32,713 nucleotides of DNA, taken from contig PXRS01000042.1 in NCBI GenBank assembly GCA_003023785.1, positions 1 to 32,713 on the forward strand. The letters run 5' to 3'. Origin of the DNA: Halobacteriales archaeon QS_5_68_33. GTDB taxonomy: Archaea > Halobacteriota > Halobacteria > Halobacteriales > Haloarculaceae. The notes below the pieces were generated by a model that saw only the letters and a list, made by a program, of their open reading frames with translations, searched no databases and was not told the origin of the DNA. A program made the position numbers and the translations under genes. Positions 24,437 through 31,270 of the stretch are shown here, one piece after another; position 1 is the first letter of the stretch; each line of letters opens with the position of its first letter.

Positions 24437-25345
24437 ATGCCTCTCCTTGCCACGACGTCCCCGGGGCGTGCTATAAGCCGTTCCGCCCCCTCGTTGCGGA
24501 AACGCCTCCGGAGCATTCTCCTCAGCGGGGTCGCGCTCACGATCCCGCTCATCGTCACGTTGATCGTCCTGCAGTTCGTCGTGAACTTCGTCCTGGGGTC
24601 GATCAGTCCGGCAGCGACGTTCGTCAGCAGGGCGCTCGGCTTCGGGCAGGTCGACCCCCTCGTGTTGCACCTCGCGGCCATCGGAACGCTCGTCGGACTG
24701 GTGTTCGTCGTCGGCCTGGTCGCCCACGTCCGCCAGGGCAACGAGATCGAGGAACTGTTCGATGCGGTGATGGAGAGCATCCCCGCCGTCGGGTCGGTCT
24801 ACACGAGTTTCAACGAGATGACCGAAATGCTCATTTCGAACGACACCCGGAGCTTTCAGGAGGTCAAACTCGTCGAGTTCCCCGTCGAGGGCTCGTATTC
24901 GCTGGCCTTCGTCACGGCCGACTCCCCGGCGGAAGTCGAGACCGCCACCGACCACGACGAGATGCAGACGCTCTTTCTCCCGATGGCGCCAAACCCGGTG
25001 ATGGGCGGGTACGTCCTGCACGTCTCGACCGACCGCGTCCACGACGTCGACCTCTCCGTCGAGGAGGGGATCCGCTCCATCGTCACCAGCGGTGTCGCGA
25101 CCGGCGAGACCCACGAACACGACGCCGAACTGGTCGACCTCGGGGACATCCGGCAACAGGCGATGGCCGAACTCGACGTCGTCAAAGAACACGCCCGGCG
25201 GGACTACGCCGCCGTCCACCCCGACCGCGACCCCGAAGAGGTCCGGGACGCCGACTCCGCCGAGGGACCGGACGGCTCGGCGGAAAGGGGGGACGACCCG
25301 ACCGATGACGCGGAGGACGCGGACGACGAGCAGGCGAGGCAGTGA
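24437..25345 (+). CDS. DUF502 family membrane protein
   Basis: The 302-residue protein has two membrane helices (about 26-52, ILLSGVALTIPLIVTLIVLQFVV region; and 78-100, LHLAAIGTLVGLVFVVGLVAHV), then the conserved cytoplasmic part with EELFDAVMESIPAVGSVYTSFNE and QEVKLVEFPVEGSYSLAFVT. This is the DUF502 family, whose role is not known. The C-terminal 45 residues are very acidic and disordered. ATG 24437 is the first start giving a short polar N-terminus before the first helix. Its TGA overlaps the archease ATG by one base, so the two are probably cotranscribed. Confidence 0.85.
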   Translation: MPLLATTSPGRAISRSAPSLRKRLRSILLSGVALTIPLIVTLIVLQFVVNFVLGSISPAATFVSRALGFGQVDPLVLHLAAIGTLVGLVFVVGLVAHVRQGNEIEELFDAVMESIPAVGSVYTSFNEMTEMLISNDTRSFQEVKLVEFPVEGSYSLAFVTADSPAEVETATDHDEMQTLFLPMAPNPVMGGYVLHVSTDRVHDVDLSVEEGIRSIVTSGVATGETHEHDAELVDLGDIRQQAMAELDVVKEHARRDYAAVHPDRDPEEVRDADSAEGPDGSAERGDDPTDDAEDADDEQARQ

Positions 25346-25785
25346 TGTCGTACGCGTTGCGCGACCATACGGCCGACGTCGCGGTCGAGGCGACCGGCGA
25401 AACCCTCGACTCGGTGTTCGAGGCCGTCGCCGACGGGATGGCCGCCGCGATGGCCGAGTCGATCCCGGAAGGCGGCGAGCGGTTCTCGCTCGCCATCACC
25501 GCGGAGGGGCGCGAGCAACTCCTCTTCGACTACCTGGACGACCTCATCTACGAGCGCGACGTCCGCGGAACGCTCCCCATCGACAACCGGGCGACGGTTT
25601 CGGCCCCGTCGGAGAGCGAGGGTGTGGCCGACGGGGGAGGCGGTCGGTGGCGCGTCGAGGCGACGGCCCGCGGCGTGGCGCTCGACCGCGTCGAAGCCAG
25701 GGACCTCAAGGCGGTCACCTACTCCGAGATGGACCTCTCGCAGACCGAGGAGGGGTGGCACGCGTACGTCGTCTTCGACGTCTGA
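25345..25785 (+). CDS. Archease
   Basis: The 146-residue protein matches archease: YALRDHTADVAVEATGETL at the N-terminus with the His-Thr-Ala-Asp motif, the central REQLLFDYLDDLIYERDV and the C-terminal DLKAVTYSEMDL. It activates the RNA ligase RtcB by helping guanylylation and turnover in tRNA splicing and RNA repair. The His seen in many members after KAVTY is Ser here. ATG 25345 overlaps the stop of the DUF502 gene. rtcB itself lies 2.3 kb downstream on the same strand, separated by a histidine kinase, a palindromic element and a broken gene. Confidence 0.92.
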   Translation: MSYALRDHTADVAVEATGETLDSVFEAVADGMAAAMAESIPEGGERFSLAITAEGREQLLFDYLDDLIYERDVRGTLPIDNRATVSAPSESEGVADGGGGRWRVEATARGVALDRVEARDLKAVTYSEMDLSQTEEGWHAYVVFDV

Positions 25786-25795
25786 CAGTCGAGAC

Positions 25796-25804
25796 GCTTA
25801 TTTT
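25796..25804 (+). promoter_or_regulatory. TATA box of the histidine kinase gene
   Basis: CGCTTATTTTAC, with the core about 24-31 nt before the ATG at 25827, fits a leaderless promoter and shows that the kinase has its own promoter after archease. Confidence 0.55.
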
Positions 25805-25826
25805 ACAGAAGCCCGTCAAATGGGTA

Positions 25827-27335
25827 ATGGACGAAAACCTGGGACAGTCGCTGGCCGACGAGATGGTCCCGCGGGTCTTGCTCGACCGGATGATCGACGC
25901 GTTCCTCGCGCTCGATGACGAAGGTCGCGTGACTTACCTGAACGAGCGGGCGAAAACCGTGCTCGGACCGCTGTTCGAGGACGGAAGCGACGCCGAGCGG
26001 CTGCAGGGCGAACTCCTCTGGGATGCCCTGCCACAGGCCAGGGAGACCAAGTTATACGAGCGGTTCGACGAGGCGATGGACAGGCAGGAAGGGGACACCT
26101 ACGAGGACTACTACCCTCCGCTGGAGACGTGGTTCGAGGTTACGCTCTACCCATCGGAAGAGGGACTCTCGGTCTATTTCAGGGACGTCACGGAGCGAAA
26201 GGGGCGCGTCGACCGACTGCGACGGCGCGAAGCGGCGCTCCGTAACCTCTACGAGGCGATCGCGTCACCTGACCGCTCGTTCGAGGACCGCGTCGACGCG
26301 CTCCTAGAGACCGGCCGGTCGACGCTCGGGACGGAGTACGGGACCCTCTCGCGCATCGAGAACGGAAACTACCGTTTCGAATTCGTTCGGGGCCCCGGGG
26401 ACACGGTCGAACCCGGGACGATGGTCGACTTGGAAGAGACCTACTGCGAACACGTCGCGGCCCTCAAGGAGACGGTCGTGATCGGGAACGTCGAGATGGA
26501 AGCCTCGGAACTCACCGACCGCGCGGAGTTCACTGAACTCGGGATCACGAGCTACGTGGGGACGCCGGTCCACGTCGACGGCGAGGTCTACGGGACGCTC
26601 TGTTTCTACGGGACTGCGGCCCGGACCGAGGGGTTCTCGGACTGGGAAACGACGCTCGTCGACCTGATGGGGCGGTGGGTCGGGACCGCGGTCGAGCGCA
26701 ACCGCGCCGCGGCCCGGCTCGAACGACAAAACGAGCGATTAGAGCAGTTCGCGGGCGTCCTCTCGCACGACCTGCGCAACCCGCTCCAGGTCGTCAGGGG
26801 GAACCTCGAACTCGCGAGGAGGGACCACGACTCCGAGCACCTCGAGAACGCCGAGGCGGCGGTCGAACGCATCGACCGGATGGTTACGGAGATGCTCTCG
26901 CTCGCAAGGACGGGCGAGACGATCGAGGAGACCGAGACGGCCGAACTGGCGACCCTCGCGCGAGAGGCCTGGGAGCCGGTCTCGACGACCGAGGGGGCTC
27001 TCTCTGTGGAGGTGACCGGGACCGTCGAGGCCGACCGCGCCCGCGTGCTCCGACTCCTCGAGAACCTCTTTCGCAACAGCGTCGAACACAGCGACGGCCC
27101 TGTCGCGATACGCGTCGAGGACACCGCCGACGGGTTCGCCGTCGTCGACGACGGACCGGGGATCCCCGCCGACGTCCGCGACCGGGTACTCGAATACGGG
27201 TACACCGATTCGGCAGACGGTACGGGGTTCGGTCTCTCTATCGTCGCGGAGATCGCCGCAGCTCACGACTGGTCGCTCGACATCACCGATGCAGAGGGGG
27301 GCGGCACCCGGGTTGTACTCGGGGAAGCCCGCTGA
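25827..27335 (+). CDS. PAS-GAF sensor histidine kinase
   Basis: The 502-residue protein has no membrane segment. Domains in order: PAS (about 18-122, MIDAFLALDDEGRVTYLNERA, ending with FRDVTERK), a linker helix, GAF (about 140-290, GITSYVGTPVHVDGEVYGTL), a dimerisation helix with the phosphorylated His 314 in LSHDLRNPLQ, and the ATPase domain with NLFRNSVEH (N-box), DDGPGIP (G1) and GTGFGLSIV (G2). It would sense an internal signal, such as a small molecule or light via PAS or GAF, and phosphorylate a response regulator, which is not encoded nearby. ATG 25827 is chosen with the TATA box upstream. Confidence 0.9.
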   Translation: MDENLGQSLADEMVPRVLLDRMIDAFLALDDEGRVTYLNERAKTVLGPLFEDGSDAERLQGELLWDALPQARETKLYERFDEAMDRQEGDTYEDYYPPLETWFEVTLYPSEEGLSVYFRDVTERKGRVDRLRRREAALRNLYEAIASPDRSFEDRVDALLETGRSTLGTEYGTLSRIENGNYRFEFVRGPGDTVEPGTMVDLEETYCEHVAALKETVVIGNVEMEASELTDRAEFTELGITSYVGTPVHVDGEVYGTLCFYGTAARTEGFSDWETTLVDLMGRWVGTAVERNRAAARLERQNERLEQFAGVLSHDLRNPLQVVRGNLELARRDHDSEHLENAEAAVERIDRMVTEMLSLARTGETIEETETAELATLAREAWEPVSTTEGALSVEVTGTVEADRARVLRLLENLFRNSVEHSDGPVAIRVEDTADGFAVVDDGPGIPADVRDRVLEYGYTDSADGTGFGLSIVAEIAAAHDWSLDITDAEGGGTRVVLGEAR

Positions 27336-27429
27336 CCGCGGCGACCCTCGAATGGGTCGGCCCGCCGGGGATCGCCTGGGATATTTTACCGATTGCGACC
27401 CAGGCAACGGTATGAATGGGCGTCTCATA

Positions 27430-27533
27430 GTGTTTATCACGAGCATTTACCGGTGAGTCGGTCGGGTCACCGGGTGAAAGCGTTTCTCCGGACCGGACTG
27501 GCGGGGTATCGTCGAATCTCTCGTGATAAACAC
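27430..27533. repeat. 104-bp TA-flanked palindromic element (GTGTTTATC family)
   Basis: GTGTTTATCACGAG and its exact reverse complement (14 bp) form the ends, with TA at 27428-27429 and 27534-27535 inside CTCATA and TATCAG. Inside are a hairpin CCGGTGA/TCACCGG and a central GG-t-GAAA-GCG-TTTC-t-CC. A partial copy lies at 12683-12750. It stands between the histidine kinase and the broken membrane gene. Confidence 0.9.
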
Positions 27534-27577
27534 TATCAGGGCGTCGCTGGGCGGCGCCGGACGGTGCTGGGTCTGGC

Positions 27578-27986
27578 GTGAGTCGCTGGCCGCGCGAGCG
27601 CACACGTCGACTACGTGACGGGCCCGGCGGCGGCGTCCTGACAGTTCTCGCGCTCGTGGCGCTGGACCTGCGCGTGCGGCCGGCTGTCCCGGACGTGGAC
27701 GCGCTACAGGCGGCACTTGCCGAGTACGACGGGCACGTCCCCTGGATGTTGCGGCTGAGCCTGCGGCTTGCCGCTGGTCGGCGCCGGGTTCGCGGGCTAC
27801 CTGTTTAGCCCCGCCGTCCTCGCCGACGCGCGCCTCCTGCAGGTGGGTATCGGATCCCTCCTGCTGTTCGGGCTGGCGACGCTCTTCGGACTGCCGGACG
27901 ACCCGGTGCTCGCCCACATCACGCTGTTCGGCCTCCTCTCGGCCGTGTTCACCCTCGGGAGCGGCCCCTACTCGCTCGACGCGTGA
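27578..27986 (+). pseudogene. Small membrane protein gene with a frameshift
   Basis: A frame from GTG 27578 encodes a polar start, then GGVLTVLALVALDLRVRP and AALAEYDGHVPWMLRLSL. It stops looking protein-like near 27768, where another frame continues with LVGAGFAGYLFSPAVL, a hydrophobic helix LLLFGLATLFGL and ITLFGLLSAVFTLGSG up to the TGA at 27986. Together they give about 135 residues with three to four hydrophobic stretches. A single-base change near 27770 would join them. It is either a decayed gene or a sequencing error. The family is not recognised. Confidence 0.5.
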
Positions 27987-28099
27987 CTGGCGACGAACAG
28001 CCCTCGGGCCGAACGGGGCGCGATGTCGGCCGACCCCGCCGGCCGGTGACCCCGGAGGACAGCGAAACCTATTCCGGCGCGCCCGGCGGACGCTAGGGT

Positions 28100-29554
28100 A
28101 TGACCACCTACGACGCCGACGGGATCACCCTCGAACGGGTCCGCGAGTACGTCTGGGAGATCCCGCGCGAGGGCGACATGCGCGTGCCGGCGCGCGTCCT
28201 CGCGAGCGAGGAACTCCTGGACGAGATCAGCGAGGACAAGACGCTCCAGCAACTCAAGAACGCGACCCACCTCCCCGGGGTCCAGGAACACGCCGTCTGC
28301 ATGCCCGACGGCCACCAGGGCTACGGCTTCCCCGTGGGGGGCGTCGCCGGCATCGACGCCGAGGACGGCTGTATCTCGCCGGGCGCGATCGGGTATGATC
28401 TGAACTGCGGCGTCCGCATGATGACAACACCACTCACCTACGACGACGTGCGGGGCCGCGAGGCGGAACTCGTGGACACGCTGTTCGCCAACGTCCCCGC
28501 GGGGCTGGGCGGGGGCGGCGTCTACGAGGGGTCGAAGGCCGACGTCGAGGAGATCCTCGAACGCGGCGTCGAGTGGGCGCTGGCGGAGGGGTTCGCCCTT
28601 CCCTCGGACCTGGACCACTGCGAGGACGAGGGCCGCCGGACGGACGCCGACCCCTCGCGCGTCTCCCGGAAGGCCAAGGACCGCGGAAAAAACCAGGTCG
28701 GCAGCCTCGGGAGCGGCAACCACTTCCTCGAAGTCCAGCGCGTGACGGACGTCTACCGGGATGACGTGGCCAGGGAGTTCGGCCTCGAAGCGGACCGGAT
28801 AGTGGTGCTCGTCCACTGCGGGTCCCGCGGGCTGGGCCACCAGGTCTGTACCGACTACCTCCGGGAGATCGAACAGACCCACGCCGGAATGCTCGACCGC
28901 CTGCCCGACAGGGAACTGGCGGCGGCGCCCGCGGGGTCTCAACTGGCCGAGGACTACTACGGCGCGATGTGCGCGGCGATCAACTTCGCGTGGGTCAACC
29001 GCCAGCTCGTCATGCACCGGGCCCGGGAGGTCATCGCCAAGCTGTTCGACCTCGATACGGGGGAGATGGAACTGCTCTACGACGTGGCTCACAACATCGG
29101 GAAGAAGGAGGTCCACCGGATCGAGGGGGAGGAGCGTGAACTCTACGTCCACCGGAAGGGGGCGACGCGGGCGTTCCCGGCCGGGCGGCCGGAACTCCCG
29201 GCGGCCTACCGCGACGTGGGACAGCCCGTGATCATCCCGGGGAGCATGGGCGCCGGGAGTTACGTCCTCCGGGGCGGGGAGAACTCGATGGACGTCTCGT
29301 TCGGCTCGACGGCCCACGGCGCGGGGCGGCTGATGAGCCGCACCCAGGCCAAACAGGAGTTCTGGGGCGGGGACGTCCGGGACGACCTGCGCGACCACCA
29401 GCAGGTCTACGTCAAGGCCGAGAGCGGCGCGACCGTCGCCGAGGAGGCCCCGGGCGTCTACAAGGACGTCGACGAGGTGGTCCGGGTCTCCGACGCGCTG
29501 GGCATCGGCGACCGCGTCGCCCGCACGTTCCCGGTCTGCAACATCAAGGGTTAG
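28100..29554 (+). CDS. rtcB: tRNA-splicing ligase RtcB
   Basis: The 484-residue protein is a complete RtcB. Mn2+-binding and catalytic residues are visible: Asp 100 and Cys 103 (GYDLNCGVR), His 208 (GSGNHFLEV), His 239 (VLVHCGSRG), His 331 (AHNIGKKE), and the guanylylated His 406 (STAHGAGR). It joins RNA 2',3'-cyclic phosphate ends to 5'-OH ends with GTP, in tRNA splicing and RNA repair. Archease at 25345 is its activator. ATG 28100 gives the usual N-terminus. The TAG overlaps, on the opposite strand, the TAA of the truncated pilin gene. Confidence 0.96.
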   Translation: MTTYDADGITLERVREYVWEIPREGDMRVPARVLASEELLDEISEDKTLQQLKNATHLPGVQEHAVCMPDGHQGYGFPVGGVAGIDAEDGCISPGAIGYDLNCGVRMMTTPLTYDDVRGREAELVDTLFANVPAGLGGGGVYEGSKADVEEILERGVEWALAEGFALPSDLDHCEDEGRRTDADPSRVSRKAKDRGKNQVGSLGSGNHFLEVQRVTDVYRDDVAREFGLEADRIVVLVHCGSRGLGHQVCTDYLREIEQTHAGMLDRLPDRELAAAPAGSQLAEDYYGAMCAAINFAWVNRQLVMHRAREVIAKLFDLDTGEMELLYDVAHNIGKKEVHRIEGEERELYVHRKGATRAFPAGRPELPAAYRDVGQPVIIPGSMGAGSYVLRGGENSMDVSFGSTAHGAGRLMSRTQAKQEFWGGDVRDDLRDHQQVYVKAESGATVAEEAPGVYKDVDEVVRVSDALGIGDRVARTFPVCNIKG

Positions 29555-29847
29555 CCGTCCCAGGTTTCGAGGACGGTCTCGTTGCCCGCGGGGGGCGCGT
29601 AGACGACGCGGATCCGGTCACCCGAGTTGACGCATGCCCCGTAGGCGTTGTCGGTGCTGAGCTGGACGGTATCGCCGGGGCCGACCGGTGTGGTTTCGCC
29701 GGACCCGGCGAGTTCGTGCCAGCGGGCGCTCCCGTCTCCCGACCGGAGCGTGAGGTTCCCGGCGTCGAACTCGCTGCCGCGGTCGTGGGTGACGATCAGG
29801 ACCGACGACCCCTCGATGTGCTGGAAGCTGATACGGTCAGTTGTCAA
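29551..29847 (-). pseudogene. Archaeal type IV pilin, N-terminus lost by element insertion
   Basis: The frame encodes the C-terminal part of a haloarchaeal type IV pilin (DUF1628-like): ISFQHIEGSSVLIVTHD, DAGNLTLRSGDG, VGPGDTVQL, NSGDRIRVVYAPPAGNETVLETW. The N-terminal signal, processing site and hydrophobic assembly helix are missing. Host sequence stops at about 29833, exactly at the TA flanking the 74-bp element; the only start (TTG 29847) and first five codons come from the element. Nothing matching a pilin N-terminus is found on the other side, so more than a simple insertion has happened. Its TAA overlaps the rtcB stop on the opposite strand. Confidence 0.72.
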
Positions 29848-29907
29848 TCAGTTCCGGATGTCGTCGAACCGGTCGGCGAAATACCGGTACATCGGTACAA
29901 CCGACCG
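29834..29907. repeat. 74-bp TA-flanked palindromic element (CGGTCG family)
   Basis: The element starts CGGTCAGTTGTC and ends GTACAACCGACCG, with TA at 29832-29833 and 29908-29909 inside CTGATA and TATCAG. It is the inverted counterpart of the copy at 20246-20319 (70 of 74 identical). It ends the pilin coding sequence, and the second element at 29923 starts 15 bp further on. Confidence 0.88.
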
Positions 29908-29922
29908 TATCAGCCGTTGATA

Positions 29923-30026
29923 CTGTCGGACACGAGCCATGCCACCGCTCCGGTGGCTGTCTCGGAGTCCTCGAAACGCACGTCCCCGACCGTCGCCGAG
30001 CACGGTCATGTACCTGTGTCCGACAG
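29923..30026. repeat. 104-bp TA-flanked palindromic element (CTGTCGGACAC family)
   Basis: CTGTCGGACAC and its exact reverse complement form the ends, flanked by TA at 29921-29922 and 30027-30028 inside TTGATA and TATAAG. With flanking bases the inverted repeat is 14 bp perfect. Inside is a hairpin GCCACCG-CTC-CGGTGGC (29941-29957). Its end sequence shares CTGTCG with the IS remnant end at 260-265. It lies directly before the UPF0173 gene. Confidence 0.8.
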
Positions 30027-30032
30027 TATAAG
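30026..30032 (+). promoter_or_regulatory. TATA box of the UPF0173 gene at the element border
   Basis: GTATAAG lies 27-33 nt before the ATG at 30059. It is formed by the last base of the 104-bp element and its TA flank, so the insertion may have created or moved this promoter. Confidence 0.5.
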
Positions 30033-30058
30033 TGGACATCCGCCGTATCCCCGCTCGT

Positions 30059-30778
30059 ATGGAACTCACCTGGCACGGCCACTCGACGTGGCACGTCTCG
30101 GTCGGCGGTACAGACCTGCTCATCGACCCGTTTTTCGACAACCCGAAGACGGACGCGAGCCCCGACGACGTCGACCCGGACTTCGTGCTCGTGACCCACG
30201 GCCACGACGACCACGTGGCCGACGTGGGCGCGTTCCCCGACGCCACCATCGTGGGCACGCCCGAGGTCACCGGTCACCTCGCGAGCGAACGCGGCCACGA
30301 CGAGGACGCGGTCGTCGGCATGAACCTCGGCGGCACCGTCGAGTGTGGCGACGCCTTCGTGACGATGCACCGCGCCGACCACACCAACGGCGTCGGCGCC
30401 GGGTTCGAGACGCCCAGCGCCGGCATGCCCGCCAGCTACATTATCTCCGACACCGTCCCGACCCAGGTGGACGACGCCGACAGCACCACCTTCTATCACG
30501 CCGGGGACACGGGGCTGATGACGGCGATGCGCGACGTGGTCGGGCCCTTCCTCGAACCCGACGCCGTCGCGGTGCCCGTGGGCGACCACTTCACGATGGG
30601 GCCGATGCAGGCCGCCGTCGCGGTCGACTGGCTCGACGTCGACCACGCCTTCCCGATGCACTACGACACGTTCCCGCCCATCGAGGTCGACACCGACCGC
30701 TTCGTGAACGAGGTCGCGGCCACGGGCAGCGACGCCGAGGTCCACGTCCTCGACGGCGACGAGTCGTTCGAACTGTAA
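30059..30778 (+). CDS. UPF0173 metal-dependent hydrolase (beta-lactamase fold)
   Basis: The 239-residue protein has the metallo-beta-lactamase motif THGHDDH (His 47, 49, Asp 51, His 52), preceded by WHGHSTWHV and LLIDPFF, the usual UPF0173 N-terminus. Later metal ligands fit FYHAGDTG and [11 protein letters not shown]. It is a cytoplasmic two-metal hydrolase with unknown substrate. ATG 30059 is preferred over the GTG at 30032 because the family starts MELTWHGHS and because the TATA box overlaps that GTG. Confidence 0.88.
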   Translation: MELTWHGHSTWHVSVGGTDLLIDPFFDNPKTDASPDDVDPDFVLVTHGHDDHVADVGAFPDATIVGTPEVTGHLASERGHDEDAVVGMNLGGTVECGDAFVTMHRADHTNGVGAGFETPSAGMPASYIISDTVPTQVDDADSTTFYHAGDTGLMTAMRDVVGPFLEPDAVAVPVGDHFTMGPMQAAVAVDWLDVDHAFPMHYDTFPPIEVDTDRFVNEVAATGSDAEVHVLDGDESFEL

Positions 30779-30858
30779 CCGGCGACCCGGCGGTCGGCCA
30801 CCGTTCGAGAGCAGAGTGAGGTACCCTTTTGGGCCCGCCGGTCGACGTTCCGGACGCA

Positions 30859-31257
30859 ATGCCCGACATCGAAGTCTCCAGCGTCTGCGAGGAAGGATAC
30901 ACGGTCGAGAGCGACATCGACGGCGAGTGGCAACTGGTCGTCGACGCGCTTGGCGAGGACGGTCCCACGCCCAACCAGGTGCTGGCGGCCGACTACGCCT
31001 CCTGTTACATCCCGGCGTTCCGCGTCGCCGCCGACCAGCACGACTACGACGACGTCGGCCGCGTCGCCATCGACGTGGGCGCCGACTTAGACTCCGACGA
31101 CGACGTCGAGTCCATCGAGTTCGAGGTCCGCGTCGAGGCCGCGCTCGGCAACGACGCCACGCCCATCGCCGAACTCGCCGAGGATATCTGTCACGTCCAC
31201 TCGGCGCTCCGCGACGAACTGCACGCCGACATCACCGTCGAGGACGAAGCGTTCTGA
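30859..31257 (+). CDS. OsmC family protein
   Basis: The 132-residue protein has the OsmC/Ohr fold pattern with two Cys at the expected places: Cys 49 in ASCYIPAF and Cys 111 in DICHVHSAL. Members reduce organic hydroperoxides with this Cys pair. The Glu/Arg set of Ohr is not clearly complete, so a general OsmC label is safer. ATG 30859 is used; CCTTTTGG about 27-34 nt before it is a likely TATA box, and the GTG upstream gives a longer, unlikely leader. Confidence 0.85.
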   Translation: MPDIEVSSVCEEGYTVESDIDGEWQLVVDALGEDGPTPNQVLAADYASCYIPAFRVAADQHDYDDVGRVAIDVGADLDSDDDVESIEFEVRVEAALGNDATPIAELAEDICHVHSALRDELHADITVEDEAF

Positions 31258-31270
31258 GCTAACCTCGTTT

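Noticed and set aside
16333-30026. CRISPR array as an explanation of the repeated palindromes
   Set aside because: The repeats are kilobases apart, in both orientations, without regular spacers and without cas genes.
29841-30270. Short frames across the 74-bp and 104-bp elements, such as those with VPMYRYFADRFDDIRN
   Set aside because: They are translations of the palindromic elements and of the UPF0173 antisense strand.
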